Below are positions 10,901 to 16,451 of a DNA stretch of 64,000 nt, piece by piece. The DNA is from G963675935 sp963675935 (lineage in GTDB: Bacteria > Planctomycetota > Planctomycetia > Pirellulales > Thermoguttaceae): assembly GCA_963675935.2 (NCBI GenBank), contig OY780964.2, positions 372,001 through 436,000 of the forward strand. The letters run 5' to 3'. A model generated the notes under the pieces. That model was given only the letters and a program-made list of their open reading frames with translations, did not search any database and was not told where the DNA came from. The translations under genes were made by a program, and so were the position numbers. Numbering within the stretch: position 1 is the stretch's first letter; each line of letters opens with the position of its first letter.

Positions 10901-12201
10901 ATCTCGACGTGATCAAGACAGCCGACTGGGTGATCGATCTTGGCCCCGAGGCGGGCGACGCCGGCGGATATGTCGTGGCTGCGGGCACGCCGGAAGACAT
11001 TGTTGAAGGACTGGGCGGAAGGCGGAAAAAGAGAGAGGGAGAAGGGGAGAAGGGGAGAGGGGGAGACTCTAGCGTCTCGATTTCTTCCAATGCCACGATC
11101 TCCTTGTCTCCCAGTCTCCCACTCTCTCTCCCTCTCCGCTCTTACACCGCCGAAGCCCTCGCGCCGGTGCTGGCCGCGGGGCCGTATGTCGAACGGAAGC
11201 CTTACGACTTCGCCGCGGAAACCGCGCCGCGCGAGGAAGACCACGACATCACCGAGGTCGGACGCGAGACAAAAATGCCCTGGGAAACCGACGGCCGGCG
11301 CTGGCACACCATCGACCGCGTCGGGCGCAACGGCAATCCGTGCCGCTGGGACGGACGCATTCTGGCCGACGTGGTCGATCGCATCCAAGAACAATCCGAC
11401 CTGTTCGCCGACGCCGATTGGCGCGAGCGGAGCGTGGTCGAAATTTGCGCGGCGAAGAAATCGGACGGCTGGTTCTTCCACGCCATCACCGGCGAGGAGT
11501 GGCTGCTGAAAATGAAGTTCCGCACGACGCGGCGCACGTTCGATCGCGACGATTTGGTGAAGCGGCTCGACCTGAAGCCGTTGAACGACATGCCCGACCT
11601 GCCGCTCTACGGCACCGAGCCGAGGGTGCAGTGCAAAAATCTTCGCGGGCCATGGCAGGAGATCGAGCTTCGCGTGCATAGCTACGCGGAGATCGACCGG
11701 CCGGAGTTTTGGGATTTTATCGATCGGGCCGTGGCGGGTTTCGGCACGTATGCCGAGAAGGTGCAGGTGAAATCCGACATACTGCATCCGTGGCGGCAGC
11801 TTGGCCGCGCGTGGCACGTCGCTCGGCGAGGGTTTCCCGTCGGAAAGAAAGTACGCTGGGAACCTGAAGTAATTGAGGCGTTGTTGCAACTGTTGGCCGA
11901 AGTCGCGCCGAAGGCCAATTTCGTATGGAACAACAAGCAGGTGGTGCCGGTCTATCTGCCCGAACGGCGAGAGCCTTGGGCGGCGGTGCTGACCAAGAAG
12001 CTCGACGCGGTGCATTTGCATTTGATGGCTCCCAAGGGCAGTTTTACGATGGGGCAAATCGCCGAATTGGGCCACAATCCCGAGATCGACGGCCAGCGGC
12101 CCGACTGCGACGTGGTCGAGTTGATGTTTCGCGCGAAAGCCGATTTGGCCCGCGGCGATTTGCGCGGTTTCTTGGAAAAGCACGCGGGACTTAGCAGATA
12201 G
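4942..12201 (+). CDS. uvrA: Giant tandem-duplicated excinuclease subunit UvrA with a C-terminal extension
   Basis: UvrA finds DNA damage and loads UvrB in nucleotide excision repair. A usual UvrA has about 940 residues and two ATPase modules; this 2419-residue protein holds two UvrA units in tandem, so four modules. Walker A motifs are at about residues 33, 703, 1053 and 1737 (G-V/P-SGSGKSSL). ABC signatures LSGGEMQRIRLA and LSGGEAQRVKLA alternate at about 549, 891, 1541 and 1928. Zinc-binding CxxC pairs are kept (CTQCG, CPACDG, CEACEG, CPVCEG and second-copy counterparts). Unit 2 starts near residue 1024. Four low-complexity inserts at about 238-290, 1387-1425, 1661-1709 and 2025-2068 are encoded by purine/pyrimidine-rich palindromes. 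Residues from about 2070 to 2419 form an unrecognised extension. Fused double UvrA proteins are known in planctomycetes; the inserts are the odd part. Confidence 0.95.
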   Translation: MPASDILIRGAREHNLRDVDLLLPRNKLICFTGVSGSGKSSLAFDTLYAEGQRRYMQSLSSFARQFLGQMPKPDVDLISGLNPAISISQKAGGQNPRSTVGTITEIYDYLRVLYARVGRGHCPKCGRPITAQSREQILDRISAIPAGTRFQILAPLVRGQKGEHRDLFADLLKQGFARARVDGSVISLGDNLRLDRQMRHTIEVVIDRLVAGPKSRPRLAEAVELALKLGGGNLIVVEERKEEEGEKGRGGEGEVRRQGDKEIETQGNLESSDSVSHSPSLPLSPSALTLSAHYACTQCGLSFEPPSPQLFSFNGPQGMCPACDGLGQIYSFDPERLISDPTRSFQQGCIELIGDWQEMGRWRRHIYRGVAETLERKNDLPTGTLLETSWEELDPKLQHALLWGTGDEHITFTWRGGPSGHKWGGTYEGIIPKLLSQYRTTQSRPQRRQLEKYMCVLDCSDCGGRRLNPQACAVTVASHEAAFADRPERSLPDVCSMAVSDALAFFGSLDLDATGQTIAAEVLKEIRGRLQFLQNVGLEYLTLDRTAPTLSGGEMQRIRLAGQIGCGLVGVLYILDEPSIGLHPRDNDRLIESLVRLRDQGNTVIVVEHDEDTMRASDHIVDFGPGPGVRGGHVVAAGSVEKVQNEPKSLTGQYLSGKKQIAVPEKRRPTTDAKLVVRNARHNNLKGIDVEIPLGVFVCVTGVSGSGKSSLVNDILVEALRRDLDAGLGNPGAHDRIDGLKYLDRMIAIDQSAIGRTPRSNPATYIKLFDEIRSLYTQLPESKARGYKPGRFSFNVAGGRCEACEGNGSTKLEMDFLADVWMTCPVCEGNRFNRETLQVRYKGKSISQVLDMDVQEALRHFENIPAIHHKLETLHAVGLDYMKLGQASPTLSGGEAQRVKLARELVKKSTGRTLYLLDEPTTGLHFADIELLLKVLHDFVDAGNTVLVVEHNVEVIKTADWIIDLGPEGGAAGGRIVAEGTPEQIAARGAASYTGLSLLKSLGLESLHKTPAEKPSSVKLLSTDMIRVRGARQHNLKNVDVDIPRDQLTVCCGPSGSGKSSLAMDTIYAEGQRRYVESLSSYARQFVGQMQKPKVEHIEGLSPAVAIEQKHSGHSPRSTVGTVTEIYDYLRILMSRLGQPHCPACDVPIGSQSADEIIGKIMAHPAGTKLYLMAPLDIRVGERYETLWDETRASGYIRVRVDGKTYSIDKPPEIDRRRKHNVEVVIDRVTIRPDARSRIAGTVENALSLGRGVLRVAYPRDDVPETRWQVETHSQHFVCDRCGRSFEPLSPHNFSFNSVLGWCPACEGLGVQTGANPAALLRDPKLSLAQGAVGLWPDVGSPIFAAMLDAFSRGTGVPLDVPFEELSGRHRRLVFHGTGEQWFDAQARVGEGERGRRGDSNVRKQGKNDTLESPPLPLSSSPTLSSSFRFQYKGLYPALEEASRQSPGFRAKLEYLVDEVECSVCGGSRLRDDAAAMRLRNRTIDEMCRMPLAKLTAEIEGWKFSREEQKVAGEVGREIRNRLQFLVDVGLEYLTLARPAPSLSGGEMQRIRLAAQLGSGLCGVLYVLDEPTIGLHPRDNRRLLDALKKLRDLGNTLLVVEHDREVVAAADTLLDFGPMAGAGGGQIVAQGTPEQVSRRRGSVTGPYLSGKKAIPVPKNRRIGGREKKRRGEGEKRRGGDSSVSISRKSSISLSPSLPLSPSVLSPSGCLEIRGARHNNLKNINVQIPLGTLTVVTGPSGSGKSSLVEDILYASLAKTLHRAKTFPGAHDAINGVELVNKVIRVDQQALGQTPTSNPATFTGVFDLIRTLYSQLPEAKLRGYTARRFSFNVAGGRCEKCEGAGQLCIEMHFLPDVWVECDTCHGQRYNPETLAVRYRDKSIADVLDMPCGEAVRLFENIPKIRRPLQTLCDVGLDYVTLGQSAPTLSGGEAQRVKLAAELSRPDTGQTLYLLDEPTTGLHFTDIAKLLDVLNRLVDLGNTVVVIEHNLDVIKTADWVIDLGPEAGDAGGYVVAAGTPEDIVEGLGGRRKKREGEGEKGRGGDSSVSISSNATISLSPSLPLSLPLRSYTAEALAPVLAAGPYVERKPYDFAAETAPREEDHDITEVGRETKMPWETDGRRWHTIDRVGRNGNPCRWDGRILADVVDRIQEQSDLFADADWRERSVVEICAAKKSDGWFFHAITGEEWLLKMKFRTTRRTFDRDDLVKRLDLKPLNDMPDLPLYGTEPRVQCKNLRGPWQEIELRVHSYAEIDRPEFWDFIDRAVAGFGTYAEKVQVKSDILHPWRQLGRAWHVARRGFPVGKKVRWEPEVIEALLQLLAEVAPKANFVWNNKQVVPVYLPERREPWAAVLTKKLDAVHLHLMAPKGSFTMGQIAELGHNPEIDGQRPDCDVVELMFRAKADLARGDLRGFLEKHAGLSR
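5655..5810. repeat. Purine/pyrimidine palindrome inside uvrA, insert 1
   Basis: A purine-only arm (GAGGGGGAGAAGGGGAGAGG type) is followed by a pyrimidine-only arm (TCTCCCACTCTCCCTCC type), able to fold as a long hairpin. In frame it encodes a Glu/Gly/Arg-rich run and then a Ser/Pro/Leu-rich run. It lies just before the first zinc-binding CTQCG motif. Confidence 0.85.
9102..9216. repeat. Purine/pyrimidine palindrome inside uvrA, insert 2
   Basis: Same family as insert 1: GAGAGGGGGAGAGAGGGAG on the left arm and CTCCCCCTCTCCCCCTCTCC on the right, in frame. It falls in the second UvrA unit between GEQWFDAQ and FRFQYKGLYP, which are contiguous in ordinary UvrA proteins. Confidence 0.85.
9925..10068. 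repeat. Purine/pyrimidine palindrome inside uvrA, insert 3
   Basis: Same family, in frame. It separates SGKKAIPVPKNRR from the strand LEIRGARHNNLKN that opens the fourth ATPase module, which is a natural linker in UvrA. Confidence 0.85.
11016..11145. repeat. Purine/pyrimidine palindrome inside uvrA, insert 4
   Basis: Same family, in frame. It lies after AAGTPEDIVEGLG, before the C-terminal SYTAEALAPVL segment with which UvrA proteins normally end. The centre (TCTAGCGTCTCGATTTC) closely matches the centre of insert 3 (TCCAGCGTTTCGATTTC), which shows that they are copies of one element. Confidence 0.85.
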
Positions 12202-12205
12202 CGTA

Positions 12206-12251
12206 AACCGCTTGCGGCTTCGCAAACAGCATTGCAAAACCGCAAGCGGTT
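12206..12251. repeat. AACCGCTTGCGG inverted repeat after uvrA
   Basis: A 12-bp perfect inverted pair (AACCGCTTGCGG / CCGCAAGCGGTT) encloses a 22-base loop, 5 bp after the uvrA stop. It could end the uvrA transcript, but no T tract follows. Half copies occur at 14868 (between guaA and xseB) and near 18352 (last codons of dxs), so it is also a dispersed repeat. Confidence 0.6.
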
Positions 12252-12288
12252 GATTCAAATATCAGCAATCGCCAATCATCAATCCAAA

Positions 12289-13017
12289 ATGACATCGCCA
12301 CTTCTTCCATCTCGATTCCTCTTCCGCTTCTCGGCGCCATGCCACCGTCGCGAGCCGTTGTGGACGCCCGACGGCGCTGCGCTGGGCGAAGAGTATCGCT
12401 TGTTGGGTTTGGCGGAATTGGAACAGAGGGCGCCGTGGGCCGACGTGCGCGCGGCATGGAGCGAGGCCGGCCTGCTGTTCGCCGTTCAGACAACCGGGAA
12501 GCAGCAGCCGCCGTGGTGCCGCGACAGCCGGCCCGAAGACAGCGATTGCCTCCAAGTTTGGATCGACACCCGCGACGTTCACAACGTGCACCGGGCGGGC
12601 CGGTTTTGCCACCGCTTCATTTTTCTGCCAAGCGGCGTCGAGGCGAAAAAGGGGACAGGTCCAATTTGTGCGCAGCACCCTTCGGGCCGTTCCGGCAAAT
12701 TGGACCTGTCCCCTTTTTCGCCGGCGTCGGCCGCGTATTCCGAGATGATGCCGATCAATCGCTCGCGGGAGCAGCCGAACCCGCTTCGACCGAATCTCTT
12801 GCAAGCCACGTGCCAACGGCATCAGAACGACTACCTGCTACAGGCGTTAATTCCGGCCGAGGCGCTCACCGGATTCGATCCCGCCGAACATCCCCGCCTT
12901 GGTTTCACCTACGCCGTGATCGACCGAGAGTTGGGCGAGCAGACGTTCAGCATTGGCTCGCCGATGCCGTATCGAGAAGACCCGAGCCTTTGGGCAACGC
13001 TGGAATTGGTTCGTTGA
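12289..13017 (+). CDS. CBM9/DOMON-like carbohydrate-binding-fold protein
   Basis: A protein of 242 residues from ATG 12289; an upstream in-frame ATG at 12232 lies in repeat DNA and is less likely. The N-terminal half (ADVRAAWSEAGLLFAVQTTGK, DCLQVWIDTRDVHNVHRAGRFCHRF) resembles the CBM9-like or DOMON-like beta sandwich found in many planctomycete proteins. No signal peptide is obvious, so a cytoplasmic location is possible. The middle carries an in-frame palindromic insertion (residues about 120-144, reading KKGTGPICAQHPSG and onward). The ligand is unknown; the fold call is by pattern only. Confidence 0.6.
   Translation: MTSPLLPSRFLFRFSAPCHRREPLWTPDGAALGEEYRLLGLAELEQRAPWADVRAAWSEAGLLFAVQTTGKQQPPWCRDSRPEDSDCLQVWIDTRDVHNVHRAGRFCHRFIFLPSGVEAKKGTGPICAQHPSGRSGKLDLSPFSPASAAYSEMMPINRSREQPNPLRPNLLQATCQRHQNDYLLQALIPAEALTGFDPAEHPRLGFTYAVIDRELGEQTFSIGSPMPYREDPSLWATLELVR
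12646..12718. repeat. AAAAAGGGGACAGGTCC palindrome inside a coding gene (family D)
   Basis: A 73-bp hairpin: AAAAAGGGGACAGGTCCAA at the left with its complement TTGGACCTGTCCCCTTTTT at the right. It is read through in frame in the CBM9-like gene. A relative (AAAAAAGGGGGACAGGCACC ... CCAGTCCCCCTTTTT) at 33281-33363 breaks the ISKra4-type transposase. Confidence 0.8.
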
Positions 13018-13070
13018 AGCATCCGTACTCCTCACGCTTCGCGTGAGGAATGGGCGACGTTTCGCGTTCT

Positions 13071-13148
13071 GTTTAGCCGGCGAACAAGTTCGCCGCGAAA
13101 GGGCGATGAATCCCGCAAAAACGCGGCGAACAAGTTCGCCGGCTAAAC
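13071..13148. repeat. Family A palindromic element
   Basis: Copy of the GTTTAGCCGGCGAAC element, 78 bp, between the CBM9-like gene and guaA. The single hairpin GTACTCCTCACGCTTCGCGTGAGG lies just before it at 13025-13048. Confidence 0.8.
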
Positions 13149-13301
13149 GGTGATGAGCTTTTTGGTGGGACTGCGCTATGCTTGTCCCACCCTACGTCCC
13201 TTATCAACCCTCTGCGTGGGGGTCGCGCCCTCTGGTCGAACCCTTCCGCCGGGTATATAATGACAGGCTTTCCCCAACGGGTTGTTGTCCGAGGGTTGTC
13301 C

Positions 13302-14855
13302 ATGAAGCGGCTTGCCGATGAAAAAGTTTTGGTGCTCGATTTCGGTTCCCAGTACGCGCAATTGATCGCGCGGCGGGTGCGGCAGCAACACGTCTACTGT
13401 GAAATCGTACGGCACGACATCACCGCCAAACGAATCCGCGAGCTTGCCCCCAAGGGCTTGATCCTCTCCGGCGGACCGTCGAGCGTCTACGAGCCGGGCG
13501 CGCCGAAGTGCGATCCCGAAATTTTCCGCCTCGGGCTGCCGGTGCTTGGCATCTGCTACGGATTGCACCTGGCTTGCCAAGCCCTGGGCGGAAAGGTCGA
13601 AAGCACCTCTACTCGCGAATACGGCCGCGCCCGCTGCCGCATCACCACGCCCAGCGACCTGTTCGCCGGCCTGCCCGACGAAATCGAAGTGTGGATGAGC
13701 CACGGCGATCAGGTGTCGCGGGCGTCGTCCGATTTTCTGCCGCTGGCCTCGACCGACACGTGCCCCGTCGCCGCGGTGAAGCATCGGCAGTTGCCGATCT
13801 ACGGCCTCCAGTTCCATCCCGAGGTGACGCACACGCCACAAGGCTCGGAGATTTTGGGCAACTTTCTCAAGTCGGCCTGCCACTGTTCGGGCACATGGAA
13901 GCTTAGCGACTTCGCCACGGAGGCCATCGAAACGGTCCGCCGCCGCGTGAGCGACAACGACCGGGTGATTTGCGGGCTGTCGGGCGGGGTCGATTCCGCC
14001 GTGGTCGCCGCGCTGCTGGCCGAAGCCATCGGCCCGCAACTCTCTTGCATCCTCGTCGACAACGGGCTGCTCCGCAAGGACGAAGAGGAATCGGTCATCC
14101 GAGTATTCACCAGCCACTTCAAGACCGACCTGCACGTGGTGAAGGCGGAAGACAAATTTTTGCAGGCCCTGGCCGGGGTGACCGATCCGCAGGAAAAGCG
14201 GCGGCAGATCGGCCACGCCTTCATCGAGTGTTTTGCCGACGAAGCCGCGCGGATCGAGGGCGCCCGGTTCTTGGCCCAGGGCACGCTCTATCCCGACGTG
14301 ATCGAGAGCGGCGGCACGCCCGACGGCCCGGCCGCCACGATCAAACTGCACCACAACGTGGGCGGATTGCCCGAGGATTTGGCCTTCGAGCTGATCGAGC
14401 CGCTCCGCGACCTGTTCAAGGACGAGGTTCGTGCGCTGGGCGTGCAGCTCGGTCTGCCGGAAGACCTCGTTTGGCGTCATCCGTTCCCCGGTCCCGGATT
14501 GGCGGTTCGTTGCATCGGCGAGGTGACGAAGTGTCGGCTCGACATCCTCCGCGAGGCCGACGCCATCGTGGTCCACGAGATCAAGCAGGCGGGCCTCTAT
14601 CGCAAAACCGCACAGGCGTTCGCCGTCTTGCTGCCGGTGCAGAGCGTCGGCGTGATGGGCGACGCCCGGACCTATGCCGATGTGGTGGCCGTCCGCTCGA
14701 TCGACACCGAGGATTTCATGACGGCCGACTGGAGCCACTTGCCCTACGACTTGCTGGCGCGGATTTCGACGCGGATCATCAACGAGGTGAAGGGCGTCAA
14801 TCGCGTGGTGTACGACATCAGCAGCAAGCCACCGGCGACGATTGAATGGGAATAG
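13302..14855 (+). CDS. guaA: GMP synthase (glutamine-hydrolysing)
   Basis: The enzyme converts XMP to GMP in purine synthesis, using ATP and ammonia released from glutamine. The N-terminal class I amidotransferase has its nucleophile Cys near residue 85 (LGICYGLH) and a catalytic His-Glu pair in QFHPEVTHT. The ATP-pyrophosphatase domain shows SGGVDSAVVAALL near residue 227. The C-terminal dimerisation domain ends with the typical PPATIEWE. The 517-residue length is usual. ATG 13302 is chosen because the protein then begins KRLADEKVLVLDFGSQ as in the family; the frame is open further upstream to 13182. TATAAT at 13256-13261 is a plausible -10 box. Confidence 0.97.
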   Translation: MKRLADEKVLVLDFGSQYAQLIARRVRQQHVYCEIVRHDITAKRIRELAPKGLILSGGPSSVYEPGAPKCDPEIFRLGLPVLGICYGLHLACQALGGKVESTSTREYGRARCRITTPSDLFAGLPDEIEVWMSHGDQVSRASSDFLPLASTDTCPVAAVKHRQLPIYGLQFHPEVTHTPQGSEILGNFLKSACHCSGTWKLSDFATEAIETVRRRVSDNDRVICGLSGGVDSAVVAALLAEAIGPQLSCILVDNGLLRKDEEESVIRVFTSHFKTDLHVVKAEDKFLQALAGVTDPQEKRRQIGHAFIECFADEAARIEGARFLAQGTLYPDVIESGGTPDGPAATIKLHHNVGGLPEDLAFELIEPLRDLFKDEVRALGVQLGLPEDLVWRHPFPGPGLAVRCIGEVTKCRLDILREADAIVVHEIKQAGLYRKTAQAFAVLLPVQSVGVMGDARTYADVVAVRSIDTEDFMTADWSHLPYDLLARISTRIINEVKGVNRVVYDISSKPPATIEWE

Positions 14856-14881
14856 GAAAACCGCTTGCAGCTTCGCAAAAT

Positions 14882-15202
14882 ATGCCGGATAAAAAAAACA
14901 CCGACGACTCGGCCACGCTCAACTTCGAGGACGCCCTGCGTCGGCTCGAAGAAATCGTCCGCTTGCTCGAAGTGGGCGACATCGGACTTAGCGAATCGCT
15001 TGAGCGCTACGAGGAGGGCGTCAAACTGCTGCGAAAGTCCTACGAATTGCTTGAAGGGGCCGAGGGGCGGATCGAGCTTTTGAGCGGCATCGACGCCGAG
15101 GGCAATCCCGTGACGCAGCCGTTCGACGATTCAGCCACGCACGACCCGGCTGCCGAGCCTGGCAAGAGCCGCAGTCGGCGGCGCACCGCGCCGGCGAAAT
15201 AA
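14882..15202 (+). CDS. xseB: Exodeoxyribonuclease VII small subunit
   Basis: XseB binds the large subunit XseA and helps degrade single-stranded DNA in the cytoplasm. The core LNFEDALRRLEEIVRLLEVGDIGLSESLERYEEGVKLLRKSYELL is a textbook XseB coiled-coil (quoted in part: FEDALRRLEEIV, SLERYEEGVKLLR). About 30 C-terminal residues are polar and variable. It starts 26 bp after guaA. xseA is not in the window. A half copy of the AACCGCTTGCGG repeat lies in the gap before it. Confidence 0.9.
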   Translation: MPDKKNTDDSATLNFEDALRRLEEIVRLLEVGDIGLSESLERYEEGVKLLRKSYELLEGAEGRIELLSGIDAEGNPVTQPFDDSATHDPAAEPGKSRSRRRTAPAK

Positions 15203-15335
15203 CCCGGCCGGGGCTGTGCGACTCCGCTGCTTGGGGACGCCGAGGTGGACGACGGTTCGCGGATGCCGTAAACTGTACGAAATGCGAGCGGAGAGTCCCG
15301 TTCATAGTTCCGTCATTGTTCATGTATTCGGAGAT

Positions 15336-15408
15336 GTTTAGCCGGCGAACTTGTTCGCCGCGTTTTTGTGGCGACATCCCGCGCGGCGAGCAAGCTCGCC
15401 GGCTAAAC
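15336..15408. repeat. Family A palindromic element
   Basis: 73-bp copy of the GTTTAGCCGGCGAAC element in the 235-bp gap between xseB and ispA. The rest of the gap shows nothing else recognisable. Confidence 0.8.
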
Positions 15409-15437
15409 GACAGTGATACCACCAACTTTTTTTCTCC

Positions 15438-16451
15438 ATGTCCGATAAGTCGTCTCGTTCGTTTGCTGAAATCGCCGCAAGGCTTGGTGGGCCGATCGAC
15501 GCCGCTCTCGACGCCCGAACCCGCTTGGGCGATGGTTGCCCCGAGCCGCTCTGCGAGGCGATGCGTTACAGCCTGTTGGCCCCCGGCAAGCGACTGCGCC
15601 CAATGCTGACGTTATTAGCGGCCGAGGCGTGCGGCGGAACGATGGCGTCGGCCATGCCCGCGGCCTGCGCGGTCGAGATGATCCACGCCTACTCGCTCAT
15701 CCACGACGATCTGCCGGCGATGGACGACGACGACCTGCGGCGTGGCCGGCCGACCTGCCACAAAGCGTTCGACGAGGCGACGGCGATCCTGACCGGCGAT
15801 GGCCTGTTGACGCTCGCGTTCCAGGTGTTGGCCGTGGAGATCGAGCCGAAATCGACGGCCGCGGCCTGTTGCGCCGCGCTGGCCGAAGCCGCCGGCGCCT
15901 GCGGCATGGTCGGCGGACAGGCGGACGATGTGAAGGAAAGTAGGTCCCGCTTGCCGAGCGGGACTTTTGTCGGGGTGGAGGCAGTGGCCAGTGAGAAAAA
16001 AGGGGAGAGGGGAGAGGGGAGAGGGGAGTGTGAAAGCGTGCAGGGAAATCCGCCCTTCCCCCTTCCCCCTTCCTCCTTATTTCTCGAATCCATCCATCGC
16101 CGCAAAACCGGGGCCATGATCCTCGTTTCCCTCCGTCTGGGGGCAATGACGGCCGGGGCCAATGAGGAACAAACCGCCGCCCTTCGGACCTACGGAGAAT
16201 GCATCGGCTTGGCCTTCCAGATCACCGACGACCTGCTCGACGTTCAAAGTAGCGAAGCTGCGATGGGAAAGAGGGTAGGAAAAGACGCCAATCTGGGAAA
16301 GCTGACCTTTCCCGGCATTCTCGGGCTTGACCAGAGTGCCCAATATGCTCGACAATTGGTTGCGCAAGCGTGTGATGCTTTGGAACAATTCGGCCAGGAG
16401 GCCGGCGGACTTCAGGCGGTGGCTCGCTACGTCCTGGAAAGGAATCATTGA
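15438..16451 (+). CDS. ispA: Polyprenyl (farnesyl/geranylgeranyl) diphosphate synthase
   Basis: It condenses IPP with allylic diphosphates to make isoprenoid precursors. The first aspartate-rich motif is DDLPAMDDDDLRRGRP, the second DDLLDVQ. The upstream RPMLTLLAAEA and the HRRKTGAMI helix fit the family. The protein has 337 residues against about 295 usual. The excess of about 45 residues follows GGQADDVKE and ends before LESIHRRKTG; it is encoded by two palindromic repeats and reads SRSRLPSGT, a Gly/Glu/Arg run, then PFPLPPSS. These motifs otherwise adjoin in homologues, so the loop between two helices has been extended. It overlaps dxs by one base (TGATG), which implies coupled translation in the same pathway. 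Product chain length cannot be told. Confidence 0.93.
   Translation: MSDKSSRSFAEIAARLGGPIDAALDARTRLGDGCPEPLCEAMRYSLLAPGKRLRPMLTLLAAEACGGTMASAMPAACAVEMIHAYSLIHDDLPAMDDDDLRRGRPTCHKAFDEATAILTGDGLLTLAFQVLAVEIEPKSTAAACCAALAEAAGACGMVGGQADDVKESRSRLPSGTFVGVEAVASEKKGERGEGRGECESVQGNPPFPLPPSSLFLESIHRRKTGAMILVSLRLGAMTAGANEEQTAALRTYGECIGLAFQITDDLLDVQSSEAAMGKRVGKDANLGKLTFPGILGLDQSAQYARQLVAQACDALEQFGQEAGGLQAVARYVLERNH
15939..16080. repeat. Two palindromic repeats side by side inside ispA
   Basis: First, GTCCCGCTTGCCGAGCGGGAC (SRSRLPSGT in frame) as in asnS. Then the purine arm AAAAGGGGAGAGGGGAGAGG near 15997 and the pyrimidine arm CTTCCCCCTTCCCCCTTCC near 16055, as in uvrA. Together they lie in frame between conserved motifs. 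Confidence 0.8.

Noticed and set aside
10009..12258. 749-residue open frame opposite the end of uvrA
   Set aside because: It is a codon-bias shadow of uvrA in GC-rich DNA; the uvrA frame on the other strand carries all the conserved motifs.
13176..14738. 520-residue frame opposite guaA
   Set aside because: Antisense shadow of guaA, no motifs.
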